64,000 bases of DNA from Cupriavidus basilensis (lineage in GTDB: Bacteria > Pseudomonadota > Gammaproteobacteria > Burkholderiales > Burkholderiaceae): assembly GCF_000876015.1 (NCBI RefSeq), contig NZ_BBQM01000013.1, positions 236,015 to 300,014 on the forward strand, given 5' to 3'. Position 1 is the stretch's first letter, and the number at the start of each line of letters is the position of its first letter. Both the position numbers and the translations under genes were made by a program. The notes below the pieces were generated by a model. It did no database searches and was not told the DNA's origin. It saw only the letters and a list, made by a program, of their open reading frames with translations. This document shows positions 59,622 through 64,000 of the stretch, piece after piece.

Positions 59622-60881
59622 ATGTTCCAGGCATCCTCGAAGCCCACGCAATCCCGCCGCAGCGCAGCCGGTCCGGCTACTGCGATGGTGCTGCTCGGCG
59701 CAGGGCTGGCTTGCGCCGGCCACGCGCGGGCCGATGAAAACACGGGGCTCGCAGTGCCGGATCTGCATGGCGCAAGCGATGCCGCCGGCCTTGCCGTCCC
59801 GCCTGCCGCGCAGGCGGAATCCACCAACCCTTCCTTCGCTGCCGCACTGGGCGGCATGGCCGGCCGGACGCCGGCAACGCAGGACAGCGCGGCGCGCGAT
59901 CCGGCGCCGCAGGACAGCGCGGCGGTGCCGCCGGCGCCGACGGAATTCGATGTGTTTGCCGCTGCCGTCGACGAGGCGGCGCCCGCCATGTCCGGAGCCG
60001 ACGTCGCCGCTGCCGCGGACACGCGCGAGGCCTTGCCGCCGGCGCGGGAAGCGCCACCGGCAGCCGCCGCGCCGCGCCCGCCCGATGTCATCGCTGCAGC
60101 GCCAGCACTGACGCCGCCGCAGCCGCCAATCTCGCGCGGCGCGGCGCCCGGCGCGCGCGCGCGCGAAGCGGCGCTGGCCGCCGCAGCGCCGTCCGGCGCG
60201 CAGGACCGGCCCGAGGGCCAGGCCCCGCCCGCGCGCGCCGCGCGCAGCATCATGGCGAGCTGGAAGCCGGTGGAGCAGGACCGCCTCGACGACCTGCGCG
60301 GCGGCTTCGACGTGGGCTCCAACCTGCAGGTGTCGTTCGGCATCCAGCGCGCCGTGTACATCAACGGCGATCTCGTGGTGGCGACCAGCCTGACCATTCC
60401 CAACCTGAGCCGCATCACCGCCGACCAGGCCACGCGGCTGGCGGCGGCGCTGGGCGTGGCGACGGGAGCCGGGGCGGCGGCGGTCAACAACGCGCTGGCT
60501 TCCCATCCGGCCACCGCCGGCAATGGCGGCAATGGCAGCAGCAGTAGTGGCGGCAATGGCGGCAGCGGTAGCGCGGGCGGCAGCGCCGGCGCCGCGGGCA
60601 CGGCGATGACCAGCCTGCCGGCGGCGATGGTGTCCGCGGGCGCGGCCACGGTGACGACCAACGGCGTCATGAGCCTGATCCAGAACGGGCCGGGCAACAG
60701 CGCCGCCGCCAGCGCGCTGGCCGGGTCGCCGGCGACGGTGATCCAGAACACGCTGAACAACCAGTCGATACAGAACCTGGTGACGATCAATGCGGGCGTG
60801 AACACCTTGCAGGCATTCCGCGCGCAGGTGGCCAACCAGACATTGACCAACGCCCTGCTCGGCACCACGGGCCTGCGCTGA
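59622..60881 (+). CDS. Exported protein with double-glycine leader-like motif (putative C39 substrate 2)
   Basis: A 419-residue protein. After a signal peptide (ATAMVLLGAGLACAGHARA) come about 180 Ala/Pro/Asp-rich residues, then DRLDDLRGG (220-228), a double-glycine leader-like motif with Leu at -4 and -7. The passenger (FDVGSNLQVSFGIQRAVYIN ...) has a short Gly/Ser linker (300-325, GNGGSGSAGGSAG) and ends with ATVIQNTLNNQSIQNLVTIN and QAFRAQVANQTLTNALLG. The TVIQN and IQN spacing matches the smaller protein encoded at 58476. ATG 59622 follows AAGGAA, which overlaps the C39 stop. A secreted fibre subunit or anchor is likely; no named family was recognised. Confidence 0.78.
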   Translation: MFQASSKPTQSRRSAAGPATAMVLLGAGLACAGHARADENTGLAVPDLHGASDAAGLAVPPAAQAESTNPSFAAALGGMAGRTPATQDSAARDPAPQDSAAVPPAPTEFDVFAAAVDEAAPAMSGADVAAAADTREALPPAREAPPAAAAPRPPDVIAAAPALTPPQPPISRGAAPGARAREAALAAAAPSGAQDRPEGQAPPARAARSIMASWKPVEQDRLDDLRGGFDVGSNLQVSFGIQRAVYINGDLVVATSLTIPNLSRITADQATRLAAALGVATGAGAAAVNNALASHPATAGNGGNGSSSSGGNGGSGSAGGSAGAAGTAMTSLPAAMVSAGAATVTTNGVMSLIQNGPGNSAAASALAGSPATVIQNTLNNQSIQNLVTINAGVNTLQAFRAQVANQTLTNALLGTTGLR

Positions 60882-60937
60882 AAGCCCGGCCGGCGACGGC
60901 GGGCGGCATGCGCGGATGGAGAGCGGCAAGCCGACGA

Positions 60938-60977
60938 GCAGCAGGCAGCAGGCAGCAGGCAAGAAACAGGCAGCAGG
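60938..60977 (+). repeat. Short tandem heptamer repeat (GCAGGCA) upstream of the barrel gene
   Basis: The DNA reads as successive GCAGGCA heptamers with one interruption (AAGAAACAG). It lies about 90 bases before the start codon of the outer-membrane barrel gene, in its leader. Heptamer tracts can change length by slippage. Confidence 0.7.
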
Positions 60978-61065
60978 CAACACACGCAAGAAGAGAGGCT
61001 GTATGCGGTAGGCAGGTTGCGGACTCCTGCACCAAACAGTCCGCCGACCGGGGGAGGAAGGCGAA

Positions 61066-62481
61066 ATGAAAACAGGGTCGCTGCGCGGCATCCGGCAGGC
61101 CGGATGCTCGACATTGCTGTTGCTCGGGAGCATGGCGCAAGGCCAGACTCCGCCAGACCAGGGACCGGCCGCGGCAAAGCTGGAGCAGCTCCGGCGCGAG
61201 GTGGCCGAGCAGGCCGCCGTGCTCGAGGCGATGAAGCGCTCGATGGCGGAGCAGGAGGCCACCATCCGCGAGCTGCGCAGCGTGCTCGGCACCGACGTGC
61301 TGGCCAGGAAGCGCGGCGGCCAGCGCGCGCCCGGCACCGGCCCCGCGCCGGCCAGCGCGGGCGAGGACGCGGCCACCAACGCCGCCTCGGCGCCGCCCAG
61401 GCCCGGCGCGCAGGATGGCGGCAACACCGCGATGGAGCAGAACGCCACGGCGCAGGCCGCGCAGGCGCAGCTCGCGCTGGCCGGCGACGAGCAGCCGGTG
61501 GGCCGGCCTCCCGAGGAAAAGACCGCGCCGCCGGCGATCGCGCCGATCTTCGACCAGCCCGGCGTGCTCACGCCCGCGGGCAAGCTGGTGGTCGAGCCGA
61601 GCTTCCAGTACGGCTATTCGTCGAGCGACCGCGTGGCGCTGGTCGGCTACACCATCATCCCGGCGCTGCTGATCGGGCTGATCGACGTGCGCGAGGTCAA
61701 GACCTCGACCTACATCGAGACCATCGCGCTGCGCTACGGCCTGACCAAGCGCCTGGAGATCGAGGCCAAGGTGCCCTACGTGCAGAGCTCCGGCTCCACC
61801 GTCAGCCGCGAGGTCTTCACCGGCACCGCGATGGACAACGTCTTCAACGCCAGCGGCAAGGGCCTCGGCGACGTGGAGGCGACGCTGCGCTACCAGCTCA
61901 ACTACGGCAACGAGAAGATGCCGTACTTCGTCGGCTGGCTGCGCTACAAGTCCAACACCGGCAAGAGCCCGTTCGACGTCGTGACCGACTGCGTGACGCG
62001 CTGCGTGGGCAATACCACCGGCACCGGCCTGCCGCTCGGCCTGCCCACCGGCTCCGGCTTCCAGGCCATCCAGCCCGGCATCACGTGGCTGCTGCCGAGC
62101 GACCCGGCGGTGTTCTTCGGCACCTTCAGCTACCTGCACAACTTCGCGCGCAACGACGTCAGCCGCACCGTGCTCAACGGCGAGAAGGAGAACCTCGGCA
62201 AGATCGCCCCGGGCGACATCTTCGGCTTCAACTTCGGCATCGGCCTGTCGCTCAACGAGCATGCCTCGTTCAGCATCGGCTACGACCAGAGCATCATCTG
62301 GCCGACCAAGCAGAACGGCCAGACCGTGCCGGGCTCGGTGCGCGTGACGCAGGGCACCTTGCTGGTGGGCTACTCGTACCGCTTCAACAGCCGCTACACG
62401 CTGAACCTCTCGGTGGGCGCGGGGCTGACCACGGACACGCCCAACCTGACCGTCACGCTGCGGCTGCCGATCACGTTCTGA
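61066..62481 (+). CDS. Outer-membrane beta-barrel with N-terminal coiled coil (FapF-like transporter)
   Basis: A 471-residue protein. After the signal peptide (CSTLLLLGSMAQGQ) comes a coiled coil (KLEQLRREVAEQAAVLEAMK, about 36-75), a low-complexity linker with an Arg-Gly-Gly (LARKRGGQ) and then a beta-barrel of about 300 residues with alternating aromatic strands (KLVVEPSFQYGYSSSDRVAL, TIALRYGLTKRLEIEAKVPY, NLTVTLRLPITF), ending in Phe. The same order, a trimerising coiled-coil plug before the barrel, is known for FapF, the amyloid exporter of Pseudomonas. It is the last gene of the locus and is the likely export pore for the secreted proteins. Confidence 0.85.
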   Translation: MKTGSLRGIRQAGCSTLLLLGSMAQGQTPPDQGPAAAKLEQLRREVAEQAAVLEAMKRSMAEQEATIRELRSVLGTDVLARKRGGQRAPGTGPAPASAGEDAATNAASAPPRPGAQDGGNTAMEQNATAQAAQAQLALAGDEQPVGRPPEEKTAPPAIAPIFDQPGVLTPAGKLVVEPSFQYGYSSSDRVALVGYTIIPALLIGLIDVREVKTSTYIETIALRYGLTKRLEIEAKVPYVQSSGSTVSREVFTGTAMDNVFNASGKGLGDVEATLRYQLNYGNEKMPYFVGWLRYKSNTGKSPFDVVTDCVTRCVGNTTGTGLPLGLPTGSGFQAIQPGITWLLPSDPAVFFGTFSYLHNFARNDVSRTVLNGEKENLGKIAPGDIFGFNFGIGLSLNEHASFSIGYDQSIIWPTKQNGQTVPGSVRVTQGTLLVGYSYRFNSRYTLNLSVGAGLTTDTPNLTVTLRLPITF

Positions 62482-62711
62482 GGCCGGCCGCGCACATGGC
62501 GGCGCGCCGGGTGATGCCGGGCCGGCATGCGGCCGGGGCCGCCTTGCGCTGGCCACGCGGCTGGCGTACAACTGAAGAAACCCGTCCCCCGGGGCGGATA
62601 CGGATACACCTTCGCCTGGCAGGTCCGGCCGGCGTGACGGCGGCTCCGCATGCACGGCGCCGCCGGGACGGCCCGGGGATGGCCTGGAGTGACCTGAGCG
62701 AGGAGACAGTC

Positions 62712-63224
62712 ATGCGCAAACGCATCTTCTGGTTGTTGCCCGATCTGGAGAGTGCCCGCCGCACCATGGACGACCTGCTCCTGGCGCGCGTCGAGAACAA
62801 GCACATTCACTTCATCGCGCGCGACGGCGCCGACATGAGCGGCCTGCACGAAGCCAACCTGTTCCAGACCTCCGACATCGTGCATGCCGCCGAGATGGGG
62901 CTCATGGTGGGCGGCGGCATCGGCATCATCGCCGGCGCGCTGGTGGCGCTGTTCCCGATCGTCAGCGACACGCCGCAATGGGGCCTGGTCGGCGTGCTGG
63001 CCGTGCTGGGCGCGGCGTTCGGGGCGTGGGCCTCGAGCATGATCGGCTGTTCGGCGCCGAACAGCCGGCACAAAGCGTTCGAGAAAGACATCGAGGAAGG
63101 GAAGATCCTGCTGATGGTCGACGTCTCGCGCGGACGCATCGAAGAGATCGAGGCGCTGTTGCAGGCTTCGCATCCGGAGGCGAGGTTTGCGGGGATGGAT
63201 CCGGCGGTGCCGGCGTTTCCTTAA
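62712..63224 (+). CDS. Small inner-membrane protein (DUF1269-like)
   Basis: A 170-residue protein with two membrane helices (MGLMVGGGIGIIAGALVALF and LVGVLAVLGAAFGAWASSMI) between two small cytoplasmic parts. The N-terminus RIFWLLPDLESARRTMDDLL and the C-terminus DIEEGKILLMVDVSRGRIEEIEALLQ look like the folded ends of DUF1269 family proteins, whose function is unknown. The start is chosen at the ATG after GAGGAGACAG. The gene stands alone after the fibre locus. Confidence 0.82.
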   Translation: MRKRIFWLLPDLESARRTMDDLLLARVENKHIHFIARDGADMSGLHEANLFQTSDIVHAAEMGLMVGGGIGIIAGALVALFPIVSDTPQWGLVGVLAVLGAAFGAWASSMIGCSAPNSRHKAFEKDIEEGKILLMVDVSRGRIEEIEALLQASHPEARFAGMDPAVPAFP

Positions 63225-63296
63225 AGGGTTTTTCTTGGTGGGTTGTTTGTTTGGATTTTTGGCTTCGAGTTAACGGTTTAGCGGATTTAACTTAAA

Positions 63297-63311
63297 AGTC
63301 TTTAAAAGACT
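63297..63311. repeat. Palindrome AGTCTTTAAAAGACT
   Basis: A perfect 15-base palindrome in an AT-rich patch after the DUF1269-like gene, next to short AAAGTCAAAGAC repeats. It may help transcript ending. Confidence 0.55.
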
Positions 63312-63338
63312 AAAGTCAAAGACAAAGTCAAAGGCTTT

Positions 63339-63385
63339 CGCTCCTCCGGAGCGACCTACTTTCTTTTGTCCGAAAAGAAAGTAGG
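63339..63385. terminator. Double hairpin with CCTACTTTCTTTT arms
   Basis: CGCTCC-TCC-GGAGCG (63339-63353) is directly followed by CCTACTTTCTTTT-GTCCG-AAAAGAAAGTAGG (63355-63385), a 13-base perfect stem. The T-rich and A-rich arms could act as a terminator in both directions. A second copy begins at 63974. Confidence 0.6.
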
Positions 63386-64000
63386 CCAAGAAAGCGGACT
63401 GCCTTGCCGGCAGGGGCAGAGCCGAACAGGGTTTCTTGGGTTGGTGGTTTCGTGGTGGGGGCGGTGGTTCTGCTGACCTGCCGCCGTTACCGGTTCGGCT
63501 GGCCACGATCTGGCTGGCGGTATGGGTTGCGGGGTCAGACCTATGATGGCGAGCGCATTGCTGGTTCGAGCATCTGCCGTTACCGGTTTTGGCGATCACG
63601 GCGTAGCACCGTCACTGGTTTCGTGGTGGGCGTGGTGGATCCCGCGCGAGTGTGCTGGGTTGCTGGAACCGAATTACCTCTCAAGTCAAGACCGTCCGGC
63701 ACTGCGTTCAAACAGGGGCCACCGCGCCCACCACGAAACCGGCGCCGTCTCTATGCCGTATGCATCCGCCCCGGTCGCGGCAGCAGCTTGAAGGGCCTGG
63801 ACCTCCGCCATCATGCAGCGCCACCACGAATCGAACACCACCCGAGAGACAGTGGCCGCCAAAACCGGTACCGGCAGATTCCCTGCAGAACCACCACCCC
63901 CACCACGAAACCACCAACAACCAGCAACACTGTTCGGCTCTGCCCCTGCCGGCCAGGCAGCCCGCTTTCTTTGCCTACTTTCTTTTCGGGGAAAAGAAAG

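Larger units (their letters stand above)
63225..64000. repeat. Noncoding repeat-rich spacer with large imperfect inverted repeat
   Basis: The final 776 bases are much less GC-rich than the rest and hold no supported gene. A left arm (about 63355-63496) and a right arm (about 63862-64000) are imperfect inverted copies of each other: both contain CCTACTTTCTTTT hairpins, CCGGCAGGGGCAGAGCC, GGTTTCGTGGTGGG and TACCGGTTT. GGTTTCGTGGTGGG occurs at 63446 and 63617 on the plus strand and at 63727 and 63899 on the minus strand. The right arm is cut by the window edge. Confidence 0.75.

Noticed and set aside
61017..63224. 735-codon plus-strand frame covering the barrel gene and the DUF1269-like gene
   Set aside because: Only the part from 62712 encodes a plausible protein; the first part is a shadow of the barrel gene in another frame.
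63522..63920. Short frames in the terminal repeat region
   Set aside because: They follow the inverted repeats, lack ribosome-binding sites and show no protein-like composition.
1..64000. Prophage, integrative element or transposon boundaries
   Set aside because: I looked for integrase, transposase and tRNA-flanked repeats and found none; the repeats present are short and intergenic.

Overview
This is a GC-rich, gene-dense chromosomal window from a Gram-negative bacterium, most likely a member of the Burkholderiales (a Cupriavidus, Ralstonia or Burkholderia type genome). The reasons are very strong G/C in third codon positions, a porin of the betaproteobacterial type, a Bug-type (TctC) solute receptor, a cyanase, and a repeat-rich spacer at the right end. 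The species is not determined. I saw no rRNA, tRNA, CRISPR array, transposase or prophage gene.

Bases 1-43600 are one large exopolysaccharide (EPS) region. It holds the end of a polyprenyl-phosphate sugar transferase, a five-gene carrier-protein operon (acyl carrier protein, acyl-CoA dehydrogenase-like protein, amino acid:carrier protein ligase, DUF1839 protein, GH2 glycosidase), a Crp-like regulator and a first Wzz/tyrosine-kinase protein. A double alpha/beta hydrolase follows. Next is a catabolic-looking island: alpha/beta hydrolase, porin, GH5 glycolipid hydrolase, TetR regulator, formylglycine-generating enzyme, two sulfatases and two small proteins. Then come wza-wzb-wzc with a LuxR-type regulator, an assembly operon (methyltransferase, glycosyltransferases, Wzx-like flippase, Wzy-like polymerase) and, convergent to it, glycosyltransferases with fcl, gmd and manC. 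The polymer therefore probably contains fucose and mannose-derived residues and uses Wzx/Wzy-type assembly.

Bases 43700-52300 carry small envelope proteins, cyanase, a signalling block (HTH-receiver regulator, histidine kinase, CSS-type EAL phosphodiesterase), a 60-residue cysteine-containing peptide gene with its own strong terminator, a candidate small RNA and a phosphoribosyltransferase. The signalling block is bracketed by two copies of one bipartite promoter-like sequence with identical internal spacing.

Bases 52350-56110 are a small metabolic operon read on the minus strand: GntR regulator, TctC receptor, and LeuC-like and LeuD-like hydro-lyase subunits.

Bases 56776-62481 are the part I find most interesting: a secreted-fibre locus related in layout to the Pseudomonas Fap amyloid system. 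It encodes a glycine-rich secreted protein, two exported paralogous-looking proteins, a Sec-exported C39 peptidase between them, and a coiled-coil plus beta-barrel outer-membrane protein. Both exported proteins carry a double-glycine leader-like motif (RLDGIRGG, RLDDLRGG), which suggests that the periplasmic C39 enzyme cleaves them. The window ends with a small membrane protein gene and about 780 bases of noncoding inverted and direct repeats.

Scattered through the window are seven copies (six exact, one diverged) of a 16-base sequence GCAGAAACGGGTACGC, mostly as closely spaced pairs downstream of genes.
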